DNA of 64,000 bases from Paucisalibacillus globulus (GCF_900184735.1 NZ_LT855390.1:55736-119735); one strand, 5' to 3'; shown: positions 8,899 to 17,582, numbered from the stretch's first letter. Program-made: numbers and translations. The notes: generated by a model from the letters alone, not told the origin.

Positions 8899-9297
8899 AT
8901 GTCATCATCTGAAAGAGATAACATGATCATAGAATTAAAGAATATGGTTGTTCCAGAACTTAGGAATAAACGATTTAAAGGGTCTTTTCCCCATTTCCGA
9001 AGAATTAGCGAGGATAAAATCGATTTAATAACTTTTCAATTTGACAGGTATGGCGGAGGATTTGTTGTGGAGGTTGGGGTATGTCCCCCTGAAGGATTCA
9101 CTCAGTCTTGGGGTGAGAAAGTACCACCATATAAAGTGACAGTACACGACATAGATGATAGGTTGAGATTGAAACAGAATGATGGGCAATGGTTTCGGTA
9201 CGATGTTGATGTTGAAAATATATATGAACATGTAGCAAAAGATGTATTGAACCATCTCTATGAGGCTGAAGAATATTGGGATAAGAAGGGTAAATGA
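8899..9297 (+). CDS. DUF4304-like domain protein
   Basis: A 132-residue cytosolic protein. The pattern of an N-terminal helix, LRNKRFKGSFPHFRR, then FQFDRYGGGFVVEVGV, fits DUF4304, a family of unknown role often found alone or near toxin-immunity genes. I chose ATG 8899 because AAGAGGTG lies 6 nt upstream; an upstream in-frame ATG (8860) has no site. It ends with a short acidic/basic helix (EAEEYWDKKGK). Confidence 0.7.
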   Translation: MSSSERDNMIIELKNMVVPELRNKRFKGSFPHFRRISEDKIDLITFQFDRYGGGFVVEVGVCPPEGFTQSWGEKVPPYKVTVHDIDDRLRLKQNDGQWFRYDVDVENIYEHVAKDVLNHLYEAEEYWDKKGK

Positions 9298-9386
9298 GAA
9301 TGTCTCTATTGAACGGAAGGGTCAACAATCCGTTAGCTTTCCATTACTACATACGCTTTTAAGTTTTGGTCGAGGGAGGACTAACT

Positions 9387-10109
9387 ATGCATACAGATAT
9401 TTCTATTTTACTAGCTTTTGGTGCAGGGGTATTATCCTTTGTTTCACCTTGTGTATTTCCGCTTTATCCAGCATTTTTGTCATATATTACGGGAATGAGT
9501 GTATCAGAAATACAAGAAGGTAAATGGAAAGGGCAACGAAAAGCCATTTTTCATACCATTTCATTTTTGGTAGGGTTTTCCATTATCTATCTAGTGCTGG
9601 GATTAGGAACAGCTGGTAGTGCAACATTAATTGAGACTTGGTATTTCCAATATGGTGATTTGATTCGACAAATAGGAGCTATTTTAATCGTGTTCTTTGG
9701 TTTAGTTACAATTGGAGTATTCCAGCCAAAGTTTCTAATGCAGGATCATAAACTTAACATTCGAAATAAATCTTCTGGTTATATAGGAACAGGGGTTATC
9801 GGTTTAGCCTTTGCAGTTGGTTGGACACCTTGTATGGGGCCAATTTTAGCAGCAACATTAGCTCTTGTTGGTGCAAACCCGTCACAAGGGTTATGGTATA
9901 TGTCTGCCTATATATTAGGATTCAGTATACCTTTCTTCTTATTAGCTATATTCATCACTAAATTCACGTGGTTAAAAAAATACAGTGGTAAGTTTATGAA
10001 AATTGGTGGCGGCATTATGATAGTAATGGGAGTTATTTTGTTCTTTGATAAATTCACACTCATCAATTCTTTATTAGCACCAATTTTTGGAGATTTTCAA
10101 GGGTTTTAG
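9387..10109 (+). CDS. ccdA: CcdA-type cytochrome c biogenesis / thiol-disulfide transporter
   Basis: 240 residues, six predicted helices, length typical of CcdA. Both redox cysteines are visible: SFVSPCVFPLYPAF in helix 1 and GWTPCMGP in helix 4. CcdA passes electrons from cytosolic thioredoxin to extracytoplasmic thiol-disulfide proteins for cytochrome c maturation and sporulation. The start is ATG 9387 with GGGAGGA 6 nt upstream; the in-frame TTG at 9366 lacks a site. No ResA or CcdC partner gene is adjacent. Confidence 0.9.
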   Translation: MHTDISILLAFGAGVLSFVSPCVFPLYPAFLSYITGMSVSEIQEGKWKGQRKAIFHTISFLVGFSIIYLVLGLGTAGSATLIETWYFQYGDLIRQIGAILIVFFGLVTIGVFQPKFLMQDHKLNIRNKSSGYIGTGVIGLAFAVGWTPCMGPILAATLALVGANPSQGLWYMSAYILGFSIPFFLLAIFITKFTWLKKYSGKFMKIGGGIMIVMGVILFFDKFTLINSLLAPIFGDFQGF

Positions 10110-10212
10110 TAGTATTCTTTTTTTGTATGAATGAAGCAGAAATGTATAGGAATTTATTATTTACTATTTCAGTAGTTTACTTTGTAATGTTGAAACTGAT
10201 AACTCTAAAAAT

Positions 10213-10228
10213 AAACGGTTCCGTTATG
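10213..10228. repeat. dispersed repeat, AACGGTTCCGTTATG type
   Basis: AAACGGTTCCGTTATG is followed about 27 bp later by CACATTTAGCAA. The inverted copy near 25295-25346 shows the same two blocks in the same relation, and a diverged copy lies at 27985-28003. Confidence 0.55.
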
Positions 10229-10359
10229 GAGTCCAAAAATGAAAATATCATCACATTTAGCAAGTAAATTAGCAACACAATTCGCATGCTATTTTTTACT
10301 GTAATATTAATGTTTTTACACTTTTGGCATTATGTAGTAATTAGCTAGGTTTTAGCAAG

Positions 10360-10464
10360 ATGACAACGGATATTGTCAATGCTACAAAACTCATACCAAT
10401 TGACGCTCGAATTGCAGTGTTAAATGATATGATAAATCTAGTGCTAAAACTCCAATCGACTTAA
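10360..10464 (+). CDS. possible 34-residue peptide or gene remnant
   Basis: A short frame from ATG 10360 to TAA 10464 encodes MTTDIVNATKLIPIDARIAV and 14 further residues. The composition looks protein-like and a good terminator follows 15 bp after its stop. The ribosome binding site is poor, so it may be the end of a decayed gene rather than a live one. No family is recognisable. Confidence 0.25.
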   Translation: MTTDIVNATKLIPIDARIAVLNDMINLVLKLQST

Positions 10465-10479
10465 TAACAGTATCCAATA

Positions 10480-10520
10480 AAAATTGCCTAAGGAAGAGAA
10501 TTTCCTTAAGCAATTTTGGT
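10480..10520 (+). terminator. strong Rho-independent terminator
   Basis: AAAATTGCCTAAGGAA and TTCCTTAAGCAATTTT form a near-perfect 16-bp stem. It ends whatever transcript crosses 10110-10480. Confidence 0.82.
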
Positions 10521-10545
10521 TATATATATTTTATTTTTCTTATAC

Positions 10546-10569
10546 TAATGTACCCGTTAGTGCAATAAG
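10546..10569. repeat. dispersed repeat copy (CCCGTTAG family), copy A
   Basis: TGTACCCGTTAGTGCAATAAG matches the family core TGCACCCGTTAG followed by a GCAATAAG block. Confidence 0.6.
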
Positions 10570-10631
10570 AACCGAGTTTCTAGCTAAAAATAAATCTATT
10601 TAATTGTTATTCTGTATGATGTGCGGGTTTA

Positions 10632-10934
10632 TTAAAAAAAAGCGTCGTATAGGAATGATATGCCTAGTTCCAGGTATAAGTAAGCAATGGCGACGAACAG
10701 GACAGTTCCAGCTATTGGTAGAAACCATTTTCTTTTCTTGACTTGGTGCCAGTAATTGACTGCCCACATTACTGTTAGGAAAACAACAGTAACGAATGCA
10801 ACCATGTTTGAGGTGGGGTTTTGGTTTGGGCTAATATTAAACACAGAGAAAAACGCGATTAAACCAATAGCTCCCAATAGAATTAAATTGACAGTATGCA
10901 CGACAATATAATAAATAGTACCCTTATTTTTCAT
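10632..10934 (-). CDS. small integral membrane protein, 100 aa
   Basis: Three predicted helices (residues about 9-29, 42-60 and 71-95) separated by short polar loops (SPNQNPTS and HQVKKRKW). There is no motif that gives a function. GGGGTGG lies about 10 nt upstream of the ATG. It stands alone between two copies of the CCCGTTAG repeat family, like several other single genes in this stretch, which fits a recently acquired accessory gene. Confidence 0.7.
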   Translation of the reverse strand: MKNKGTIYYIVVHTVNLILLGAIGLIAFFSVFNISPNQNPTSNMVAFVTVVFLTVMWAVNYWHQVKKRKWFLPIAGTVLFVAIAYLYLELGISFLYDAFF

Positions 10935-11428
10935 TAAATATCCACCCCGATCATTTATAGTTTACAATCACATTTTATTATTCTCTTTCCCGTCCCACTA
11001 ATCTTCGACTGCCATCCCTTAACAAAATAGTCATAGTTGAGTATAGCACCCGTTAATGCAATAGGAATTGAACTTCTATTAGCTAGTTTAGTTCAATATC
11101 TAATAGTTAAATATTAACACAACATTTCAATTATTTATCTCAAGTGCAAAGACCACCAGCATGATGAACTATCCCTCCCTATTGTTAATGGGTAAGTTTT
11201 TTTACTTATTTATTATCTAACTTCTGAATCCACGAGAAATCTTGGTCGTGAAAACTAGAAATCAATCCATAACAGTTTCATTTCAGTAGAAAAGATGCCA
11301 AACAGCTGGTATCAATTTTTGAATATTTCTATCGATTTTTTCCGACCAAAGAACCATATCCCGATTTTACCAATTACTGTAAAATTTAAAAAGTACAGGT
11401 ACAAAGGATTAAATAAGGGAGGAAAACA
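10935..11428. other. intergenic region without a gene
   Basis: This 494-bp stretch has stops in all frames and no recognisable RNA. It contains copy B of the CCCGTTAG repeat family (11046-11065). After copy B come ATTGAAC, CTATTAG, GTTCAAT and CTAATAG in an interlocked inverted order that could form alternative hairpins. The promoter of the C39-peptidase locus should lie near its right end. Confidence 0.5.
11046..11065. repeat. dispersed repeat copy (CCCGTTAG family), copy B
   Basis: GCACCCGTTAATGCAATAGG, matching the family core with GTTAA for GTTAG. Confidence 0.6.
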
Positions 11429-12288
11429 ATGAGGCTAGTAACATGTAGTTTTAAAGTCAGTCTATTAGTATTCACACTTTCTTTAATGGTATTTGCTATC
11501 CCCACTCTTTCAAGTGCGAATGAGGGAGAAAAAACAGGTGTAGAAGTAGATGCAGATGTTATGACACACACAGGAGCTTTGTTTAATGATCCAGGGCTTA
11601 CGGTAGAACAAAAAGTCATTGGGAAGAGCTAGCAAAAGAAAAAGATGAATGGCTGGAGAAAACATTAAAGGAAACAGATAATGCGATTAATGCTGAAATT
11701 GAGGGAGAGCATTATAGTATTACTGTCACAAACTATAAACAAGAAAGAGATTATTGGTGTGGTCCTGCTTCAGCCAAGCAATCATTGAGTTTCCATAAAA
11801 GAAAAAGTGGCTCTAGCACCAGTTTGCCAACACAAACTAAATTATCTAGTCTTATAGGTACGGAAACCAATGGAGCAAGTGCCACAACAGGAATTGTGAC
11901 GGCATTAAACAACTACAAAAACACATTTGGATTTAGTGCGAACCCTTATGTCGCAGCGGATCTTACCAATACGTCAAATCCTGAGTACGTTTTTAATACT
12001 AGGATTAAAGGAGTTTTGAAAAACAGAACGAATGCACCAATCGTTCTTGTTGAAACCAAATATTTACCTCGATATTCCGGTAAGGTTTTAAGACACTATT
12101 TCACAATTTCTGGATATTCGCATGAATATGCCACAGGGAAAAAGCTAATGAAAACAGTCGATCCAAACTATATGACCGCATACTTAGGAAGCTATTGGGA
12201 TCCAATTGGTTCTAAAACTACAAATGGGGTATTTAGAGCCGTTTATCAAGCAGACGTAAGTGCGGGTAATATGGCGATGGCTTATTAA
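11429..12288 (+). pseudogene. secreted C39-like cysteine peptidase, frameshifted
   Basis: The first frame (11429-11632) gives a signal peptide (hydrophobic 8-26, then SSANEG) and a short acidic region ending in VEQKVIGKS and a stop. The next frame continues without a start as SHWEELAKEKDEWLEK... and runs to 12288 with a papain-like C39 domain: catalytic Cys in RDYWCGPAS, His in RHYFTISGY, Asp in KTVDPNY. Adding one A to the AAAAA run at 11611-11615 would restore one protein of about 286 residues. It is therefore a frameshift mutation or a sequencing error; it does not match a standard slippery site. GGGAGGA precedes the first ATG. Confidence 0.8.
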
Positions 12289-12299
12289 AAAATTATCGA

Positions 12300-12321
12300 C
12301 TAGAGATGGAAACATCTCTAG
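12300..12321 (+). other. intercistronic RNA hairpin
   Basis: CTAGAGATG and CATCTCTAG pair perfectly around GAAA, a GNRA-type loop. It lies between the C39 gene and the following lipoprotein gene. There is no T-run, so it may be an mRNA processing or stability element rather than a terminator. Confidence 0.55.
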
Positions 12322-12349
12322 TTCCACTTTAAGGATACGAGGTATAAAC

Positions 12350-13378
12350 ATGCAAAAGAAATGGTATGTACTTATATTACTTTGGGTGTTGTTTTTAGTT
12401 GGTTGCAGCTCTCACGAAACCAAAGAAATCATGCTTGAAATCCCATATGAGAATTATTTGCACCCCTCAATGAATGATGAGGTATTATATGTTACAGTTG
12501 GTCAAAGAATGAGTAGCGATGCAGTAGACACCCTGATTCGTTTTGAACCAGATACCGGCAAAGCGGAAGAACTATACTCATCCGAATTTCCTGATTCGTA
12601 CATGCAAGATACTCAAGCGAACGATAGTTGGCTCATTTGGGTAGATCAAACGTCAGACGGAACAATATCGAAACTCTTAGGGATGAACTTGTCCAATCAG
12701 AGTGTCAAAGAGATAACAACAACAGATCCAAACTATCCAATCATTCTCTCCCCGAAGTTGTTTGAAGATTTTGTAGCATGGACGGAACTAGGAAATGAGC
12801 AACAATTCGAAGTTAAACTTCATAACCTAAAGAAAAACGAAACGGTCACAATTGCTACTTTACAAGAACCGTCTATCTATAATTCGTTCGTCTCTATTGG
12901 TGAAGATAAGCTACTTTGGGCTGACACCAAAGAGGGGAAAGGGTATTATATGCTGTACGACCTTAAAGAAAAAACAACAGAAACATATGAGGCACCAACC
13001 TCTCATCCAGGGTATCCGAAGTATACCAACGGTAAGATATTTGCTATAAACTTCGTGAATGACGGGAATTGGACCAATCAAGATTTTGGATATTTAGATA
13101 TAAAGGAAAACCAATATTATTCGATAAACAAGAAAGAATATTACATCAACTATTTCGACACATATGATGACCGTCTAGCTATTTTAGATAGCGAAAACAA
13201 CCTGACAGTCTACGATTACAAAAACGGGGAGTTAACCCCATTAGATATAACCATCACGGATGAACAGGAGTCCACTCCATTGTTTCTTTACTTTGTTCAT
13301 GAAGGACATTTAATGCTGCAATACGATTCACTCGAAAATATAGGGGACTCAAAAATTGGAATCATCTATTCAAACTAG
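12350..13378 (+). CDS. beta-propeller-like lipoprotein
   Basis: 342 residues with a lipoprotein signal (helix LILLWVLFLV, lipobox LVGC). The mature protein shows repeated blocks of the type 'W-x-D ... Y-D-L/x-N-L' (LIWVDQTSDG, VAWTELG, LLWADTKEG, LAILDSENN), spaced as in TolB/YncE-like propellers. It should sit on the outer membrane face and bind an unknown partner. The start is ATG 12350 with ACGAGGT 7 nt upstream. It directly follows the C39-like peptidase gene and may be cotranscribed with it. Confidence 0.75.
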   Translation: MQKKWYVLILLWVLFLVGCSSHETKEIMLEIPYENYLHPSMNDEVLYVTVGQRMSSDAVDTLIRFEPDTGKAEELYSSEFPDSYMQDTQANDSWLIWVDQTSDGTISKLLGMNLSNQSVKEITTTDPNYPIILSPKLFEDFVAWTELGNEQQFEVKLHNLKKNETVTIATLQEPSIYNSFVSIGEDKLLWADTKEGKGYYMLYDLKEKTTETYEAPTSHPGYPKYTNGKIFAINFVNDGNWTNQDFGYLDIKENQYYSINKKEYYINYFDTYDDRLAILDSENNLTVYDYKNGELTPLDITITDEQESTPLFLYFVHEGHLMLQYDSLENIGDSKIGIIYSN

Positions 13379-13387
13379 TGTACAAAT

Positions 13388-13415
13388 AAAAAATGCCATC
13401 TGGCATTTTTTTTTT
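13388..13415 (+). terminator. Rho-independent terminator
   Basis: AAAAATGCCA and TGGCATTTTT with a minimal loop, followed by a run of nine or more T, just after the propeller lipoprotein gene. Confidence 0.85.
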
Positions 13416-13482
13416 GTATTCTTCGCCTTAGATATAGATAGACCTTTATATGTAAAATGCTTTCCAACTAACCTGCCCGTAG

Positions 13483-13605
13483 CATAATAATTTCCATCTA
13501 AACACTAACGTAATATTCCAAAAATAAGATTAAGAATTTAACCACAAGAAAAAGGCGATACCAATCGGATCACCTTGTATCACTATTGCACCCGTTAGCT
13601 TAAGT
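13483..13605. repeat. two dispersed repeat copies (CCCGTTAG family), copies C1 and C2
   Basis: C1 at 13483-13500 reads CTGCCCGTAGCATAATAA. C2 at 13583-13605 reads CTATTGCACCCGTTAGCTTA and continues AAGTACATTAATTCACAATC. The same extended form (ACTTTAAGTACACTAATTCA) recurs in copy F at 17247-17285, so these two share more than the core. The rest of 13416-13737 holds no gene. Confidence 0.6.
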
Positions 13606-13737
13606 ACATTAATTCACAATCTTACTTGCTTATTTGAGTAATAGAATAATAATGCGGAAATGGAATAAAAAAAGGGACTCCAAATTTGCTGGATGCTCCC
13701 TTCTTGTACGTTTAATTTCCTTAATAACAATATGTAG

Positions 13738-14583
13738 TTATTTAGGAATTACAGGAACCCACAGTTCGTTTCTCGGTTTATGTTTAGGTGGATAATAACA
13801 TTCGATACAAGGGATATCAGCAAGTTCATATCTAGAAGTTGGAACCCACTCTGTGTATAATCGCTTCCATGCATTCGTTATTCCTGGAAAAACAGCCCAA
13901 GTTCGGTGAGTAATAATTAACGTTTCCATTTCACTCGGCACCTCTTTATCATATCGGACACCCATAAAGTATGTAAATTCTTCATCCATAATGGCTGCCT
14001 CTTTTCCACAAACGCCTAAAAGACTTTCAAGTGTGCATTTTGGTTCTTCCCAAGACATATCAATCAATTGTTTCATAAATCCATCTTTTTTGGCACTGCT
14101 CCATAGTGTAGGAATTGTTTTAAAGGCTCTACTTGTTTTAACTACATTACCTTTTCCTATAACTTTTAAATCAAAATCAAGATTCTCAATCCGATACTCC
14201 ATTTCGGTATCCCCTTTTATCGAAATTTGAAAAACGATTCTTGGAAAGGCTTTCAAATGCACCCCTTCATTACGAGCTTCCGATAGTTTGATTCCATGTA
14301 TCTTTTGAAAAGCACGGGAAAAAGAATCAGCAGACTCATAGCCATATTTATTGGCTACGTCTATAATTCGAATGTCACTTTTTTGAATATCAAATGCAGC
14401 AAGCGTTAAGCGTCTCCGTCTGATATATTCAGATAGAGATATTCCCGAAATAGATGAAAACATCCTTGGAAAGTGATACTCGGAACAATGAGCTATTTGT
14501 GCAATTTTTTTATTATTTATATCGTCCTCTAGATTGTTTTCAATATAATCCAAAGCACTATTCATTCTATCTATCCAATCCAT
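13738..14583 (-). CDS. AraC family regulator with GyrI-like effector domain
   Basis: 281 residues. The N-terminal AraC/XylS DNA-binding domain (about residues 8-105) has two helix-turn-helix units, IAQIAHCSEYHFPRMFSSI and VANKYGYESADSFSRAFQKI. Residues about 125-281 form a GyrI-like/effector-binding domain ending in the usual DIPCIECYYPP and ELWVPV strands. This layout is that of Rob/SoxS-type multidrug and stress regulators in Bacillus. The target and ligand are unknown. GGGGAG lies upstream of the ATG. No divergent partner gene is adjacent. Confidence 0.9.
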   Translation of the reverse strand: MDWIDRMNSALDYIENNLEDDINNKKIAQIAHCSEYHFPRMFSSISGISLSEYIRRRRLTLAAFDIQKSDIRIIDVANKYGYESADSFSRAFQKIHGIKLSEARNEGVHLKAFPRIVFQISIKGDTEMEYRIENLDFDLKVIGKGNVVKTSRAFKTIPTLWSSAKKDGFMKQLIDMSWEEPKCTLESLLGVCGKEAAIMDEEFTYFMGVRYDKEVPSEMETLIITHRTWAVFPGITNAWKRLYTEWVPTSRYELADIPCIECYYPPKHKPRNELWVPVIPK

Positions 14584-14720
14584 TTTTTCTCCCCTTCCTC
14601 TTATTTATTTTACAGGAAAAGGTATTTATTTGTCCGACATTTCATGCACAAATAAATCGGATTATTTCCGTACCATTGATTGGATTTTATTACTTTGGGA
14701 AATTTCCTTCTAATGCTAAT

Positions 14721-14783
14721 CTGCCCAGTTAGCACAATAAGCGTTTGATCATGTTAAACTAAAGCACCCGTTCGTATTATAAG
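14721..14783. repeat. paired dispersed repeat (CCCGTTAG family), copy D
   Basis: Two cores lie about 43 bp apart in the same orientation: CTGCCCAGTTAGCACAATAAG at 14721-14741 and AAGCACCCGTTCGTATTATAAG at 14762-14783. Copy E (15887-15952) has the same two-core layout, which suggests the two-core unit is the complete form. Confidence 0.6.
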
Positions 14784-14837
14784 GTTAACCAGAAATTACT
14801 GGTTGACCATTTTTTATATGGTCTTATCATTTACATT

Positions 14838-15018
14838 GTAGCCGGGGTAGAACGGAAGCACCCGTGGGACTTGATCCCGTCAGCTAAACTGTTCGCCCCC
14901 TACTTGTAGAAACATGATTGAGGCTGGTTGGGACAAGGATCCCGTATAACAAGCGAAGCTGTGATACTACAAGAAGGATTAGGGGTACCGGCAAATACTT
15001 CTTAGGAGGAGATAGTTC
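14838..15018 (+). ncRNA. IS110-type 5' noncoding region, candidate bridge RNA locus
   Basis: About 180 nt lie between the likely left end of the IS110 relic and its start codon. Several short hairpins are visible, including GGGACTTGATCCCG and a second GGGACAAGGATCCCG. IS110 recombinases are guided by a bridge RNA transcribed from this position, so the region may encode one. The boundaries are approximate and expression is not shown. Confidence 0.4.
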
Positions 15019-15327
15019 ATGAATCCAGTAGTAGGTCTAGATGTAGCGAAAGGAGAAAGTCAGATTCAAGGTTTCCTAGATAAGAAGAAGCCTTATAAAG
15101 CTAGTTTTAAAGTACCGCATACCTTGGAAGGTCTAGATAAATTGCGTCACTTTTTAATTGATATTGAGAATAATACTGGGGTACGACCTCCAGTCGTACT
15201 AGATTATGATAAAAAGCGAGATGAAGGAAAACCTTATAAAGTAGCCATAATTGCATGTGCAAACAAGTTATTACATTGGATTTACGCATTATTGAAAAGT
15301 AATACTACCTTCCAAGATATTGCTTAA
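15019..15327 (+). pseudogene. IS110-family transposase, in-frame internal deletion
   Basis: The 102-residue frame starts MNPVVGLDVAKGESQIQGF, the RuvC-like DEDD opening with the first Asp. It runs to about residue 60 and then jumps to DYDKKRDEGKPYKVAIIACA and LLKSNTTFQDIA, which is the normal IS110 C-terminus. Full-length relatives are about 400 residues, so about 300 are missing, with the junction near RPPVVL/DYDKKR (about 15198). The other acidic residues and the catalytic serine are gone, so it cannot be active. AGGAGG precedes the ATG. Confidence 0.8.
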
Positions 15328-15517
15328 ATAAACAAATTAACCAAATACCCCAAAACCTTCCAATTCGAGATTACAGGAGGGTTATTTGGCATGCGCAAAT
15401 TTAGTATATCATAAGCTATTTTAGATTTTTAGAGAAAAATATTGACAACTATTAGCTGGTTTACTTGAATAACCCAAGCGTTCTATACAATAAAACAGAG
15501 GAAGCATTTATAGAAAT

Positions 15518-15856
15518 TTAATATTTGTAAATATCGATTAACGGACTATATCCTGGATTGAATGTAAATGGAATGAAGGTTCCCAAAACCCCTATTCCCT
15601 CAATTAGTGTTCTATGCCCTTCTTCATCTTCAAGGATAATGCCCATCTTATTTATCAAAATATAATCGTCTATAGTTCTGTGTACAACTATTCCCTCCGA
15701 ATTTTCATATAAACAATTATCTCCAATACACTCTATATTATATTTATTCACTAACCACTTATTAAAAGTCTCGAGAGAAGGTCTTGATAATGATAAGGTT
15801 AGAAAAAGTAATATAATTAAAGCGAAGATGAAGATTTTAATTCGTTTTCTTTTCAT
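15518..15856 (-). CDS. hypothetical secreted or membrane-anchored protein, 112 aa
   Basis: It begins with KRKRIK and one hydrophobic helix (residues 7-24), then a 90-residue outside domain. That domain has two cysteines (IECIGDNCLYEN) that could form a disulfide and a final FIPFTFNPGYSP segment. No family is recognisable with confidence; the architecture resembles small DUF4359-like exported proteins. It stands alone, flanked by repeat-family copies and the IS110 relic. Confidence 0.6.
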   Translation of the reverse strand: MKRKRIKIFIFALIILLFLTLSLSRPSLETFNKWLVNKYNIECIGDNCLYENSEGIVVHRTIDDYILINKMGIILEDEEGHRTLIEGIGVLGTFIPFTFNPGYSPLIDIYKY

Positions 15857-15886
15857 AGATTACCTTTCCTCCTTCTTGACTTATTC

Positions 15887-15952
15887 CGCCCCATTAGCAT
15901 AATAGGTGTTAGATTTTGCATAAACACTTTTTTCGTTAAAGCACCCTTTAAT
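15887..15952. repeat. paired dispersed repeat (CCCGTTAG family), copy E
   Basis: CCGCCCCATTAGCATAATAG at 15887-15906 and AAAGCACCCTTTAATAAC at 15939-15956 are spaced like the two cores of copy D. Confidence 0.55.
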
Positions 15953-15977
15953 AACAAATCCCTTTTTGAAAAACCTT

Positions 15978-16175
15978 TTAATTCTCGTTATCTTGATCAT
16001 TGTCTTTCTTCCATTTATATGGTATTTTTGACCAATTATAAAATAGAATAAGCAAGAACATCACAAAACAAATCCCTATATTATCAAACCACTTAACTTC
16101 TTTATCTACAATTAACTGCCAAGTAATAGATGCTAGAAAATATAGTATAGGAAATTTGATACTTTCCCTAAACAT
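15978..16175 (-). CDS. small membrane protein, 65 aa
   Basis: Two predicted helices (residues about 6-22 and 31-48) and a charged C-terminus (KWKKDNDQDNEN). AAGGAG lies 9 nt before the ATG, which supports expression. Its function is unknown. It is another isolated small gene between repeat copies. Confidence 0.6.
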   Translation of the reverse strand: MFRESIKFPILYFLASITWQLIVDKEVKWFDNIGICFVMFLLILFYNWSKIPYKWKKDNDQDNEN

Positions 16176-16361
16176 AGTGGTACCACTCCTTCATACATAA
16201 CTACAAATAGTCCTTATTGCTTTAACCTTATCCTTTAGTTCATTAACATATTATTATTTTAACATTAACTTCCATTCGATTCACCCGAATATTTAAAAAA
16301 CTTATTTTATTCAACCATCTGGAAATGATGTTGATAATAATATTTTTGGGAGTGAGCAATT

Positions 16362-17201
16362 ATGTTATTATCGGATGCTGCAAAGACTTATGAGGCAGAT
16401 AAGAAAATTGAGGGTTTTTCCGCACAAACATTAAATGCCTATAAGCTTCAAGCAAAGCTACTTATTAATTACTTTGGAAATATCAATATTAGTAATATAA
16501 CAACCCTACAACTGAAGAATTATTTAGCTGAATCAAGTAATAATTTAAAGCCATCAAGTTTGTCACATCGTATTAGATTTATACGTTCCTTATTTCGATG
16601 GTCACACGAGGAAGGTATTATTGAGTTAAATCCTGCTAGTAAAATAAAGGAACCGAGAGTTGGTAAACGGATTCCAAAGTTCCTTACTGAAAGAGAAATA
16701 GAATATTTAAGGGATGCGTGCTTCTCTCCAATGGAAAAAGCCTTATTTGAATTTATGTTTTCAACTGGTTGTCGAATAGGAGAAATTGTTTCGTTGGATC
16801 GAAATAGTATTAATTGGGGAAATCAATCTGCTATTGTTCGCGGTAAAGGAGATAAGGAACGAGAAGTGTACTTTAATATACGTTGTGATATTTGGCTTAA
16901 GAAATATCTAGATAGCAGAGTTGATAACGATCCAGCAATATTTGTTACAGAACGCTCTCCACATAGAATGAGTATTGCTCAAATGAGGTATATAATTAAA
17001 CGTATTTCCAAACGAGCAGGGATAAATAAAACAATTCACCCTCACCAGTTAAGGCATAGTTACGCAACACACCTATTAAATAATGGCGCACCATTAGAAG
17101 TTATTCAAAGCCTTTTAGGTCACGAAAAAAGTGAAACTACAAGGATTTATGCAGAACTAAGTGGTAGACTAAGACAAGAGTTTTATAGGAAGTATTTCTA
17201 G
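16362..17201 (+). CDS. tyrosine recombinase (XerC/XerD-like integrase)
   Basis: 279 residues. A SAM-like N-terminal core-binding domain (1-95) precedes the catalytic domain. All active-site residues are visible: R138 (TGCRIGE), K162 (GKGDK), H228 and R231 (HPHQLRHSY), H254 (LLGHEKSETT) and the nucleophile Y263 (RIYAEL). It is shorter than XerC/XerD (about 295-300) and lacks the extra helix of integron integrases. It has no phage or ICE neighbours but sits in the middle of the repeat-rich accessory region, so it is a candidate for moving DNA there. GGGAGTGA precedes the ATG. Confidence 0.92.
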   Translation: MLLSDAAKTYEADKKIEGFSAQTLNAYKLQAKLLINYFGNINISNITTLQLKNYLAESSNNLKPSSLSHRIRFIRSLFRWSHEEGIIELNPASKIKEPRVGKRIPKFLTEREIEYLRDACFSPMEKALFEFMFSTGCRIGEIVSLDRNSINWGNQSAIVRGKGDKEREVYFNIRCDIWLKKYLDSRVDNDPAIFVTERSPHRMSIAQMRYIIKRISKRAGINKTIHPHQLRHSYATHLLNNGAPLEVIQSLLGHEKSETTRIYAELSGRLRQEFYRKYF

Positions 17202-17208
17202 AGTAATG

Positions 17209-17245
17209 AAGAGCAGCGCAGATTGTATCAGCGTTGCTCTTTTAA
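17209..17245 (+). terminator. terminator of the recombinase gene
   Basis: AAGAGCAGCGC and GCGTTGCTCTT (one G-T pair), then TTAAA. Confidence 0.8.
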
Positions 17246-17246
17246 A

Positions 17247-17285
17247 CTATTGCACCCTTTACTTTAAGTACACTAATTCACAATC
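17247..17285. repeat. dispersed repeat copy (CCCGTTAG family), copy F
   Basis: CTATTGCACCCTTTACTTTA, then AGTACACTAATTCACAATC: the closest relative of copy C2. It directly abuts the terminator of the recombinase gene. The degenerate core AACCCGTTAGATG (copy G) is at 17549-17561. The remainder of 17286-17470 has no gene; a TTGACA at 17381 is followed by no coding frame. Confidence 0.55.
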
Positions 17286-17471
17286 CAAATTATAATTTTA
17301 ACATAAATTTCCAATTCCTTAGCTATTTATCAGAGGAATTCGCTAAGTTATTAGGGAGTTGTTCTGCTAAATAATGAAGTTGACACAAAATTATGTTATC
17401 TTGGTAAAATAAGTGCCAAATAAGGAGCCATTTTTCTTTCTTTTTTGTAGATAGACATTGTTAAACCAACA

Positions 17472-17510
17472 AAAATTAGCAATCCATTTTATATGCTAAT
17501 TGGATTGCTA
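17472..17510 (-). terminator. terminator of the FNR-type regulator gene
   Basis: Read on the minus strand, TAGCAATCCA and TGGATTGCTA pair and are followed by ATTTTTG. It lies about 70 bp beyond the regulator's stop. Confidence 0.75.
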
Positions 17511-17582
17511 AAAGGTTTGTTATTTTATGTTTTGTACTATTAAACTTAACCCGTTAGATGATGGCACGCTACTCTCTTATAT

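Larger units (their letters stand above)
14838..15400 (+). mobile_element. IS110-family element, internally deleted (non-autonomous)
   Basis: It keeps the long 5' noncoding segment, the start of the recombinase gene, the last part of the gene and some 3' flank, but has lost the middle. The ends are estimated; IS110 elements lack terminal inverted repeats, so exact borders cannot be read from one copy. Confidence 0.55.

Noticed and set aside
11600-11640. Programmed -1 frameshift in the C39 gene
   Set aside because: GAA CAA AAA GTC is not a heptameric slippery site and no downstream stimulatory structure is obvious.
14721-15952. The CCCGTTAG repeats as true integron attC sites
   Set aside because: The core does not fit GTTRRRY/RYYYAAC and the recombinase lacks the integron-specific insert, so I only call them integron-like in layout.
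17381-17460. TTGACA at 17381 as promoter of a small RNA
   Set aside because: The spacing to the nearest -10-like sequence is 19 bp and no terminator follows in a sensible position.
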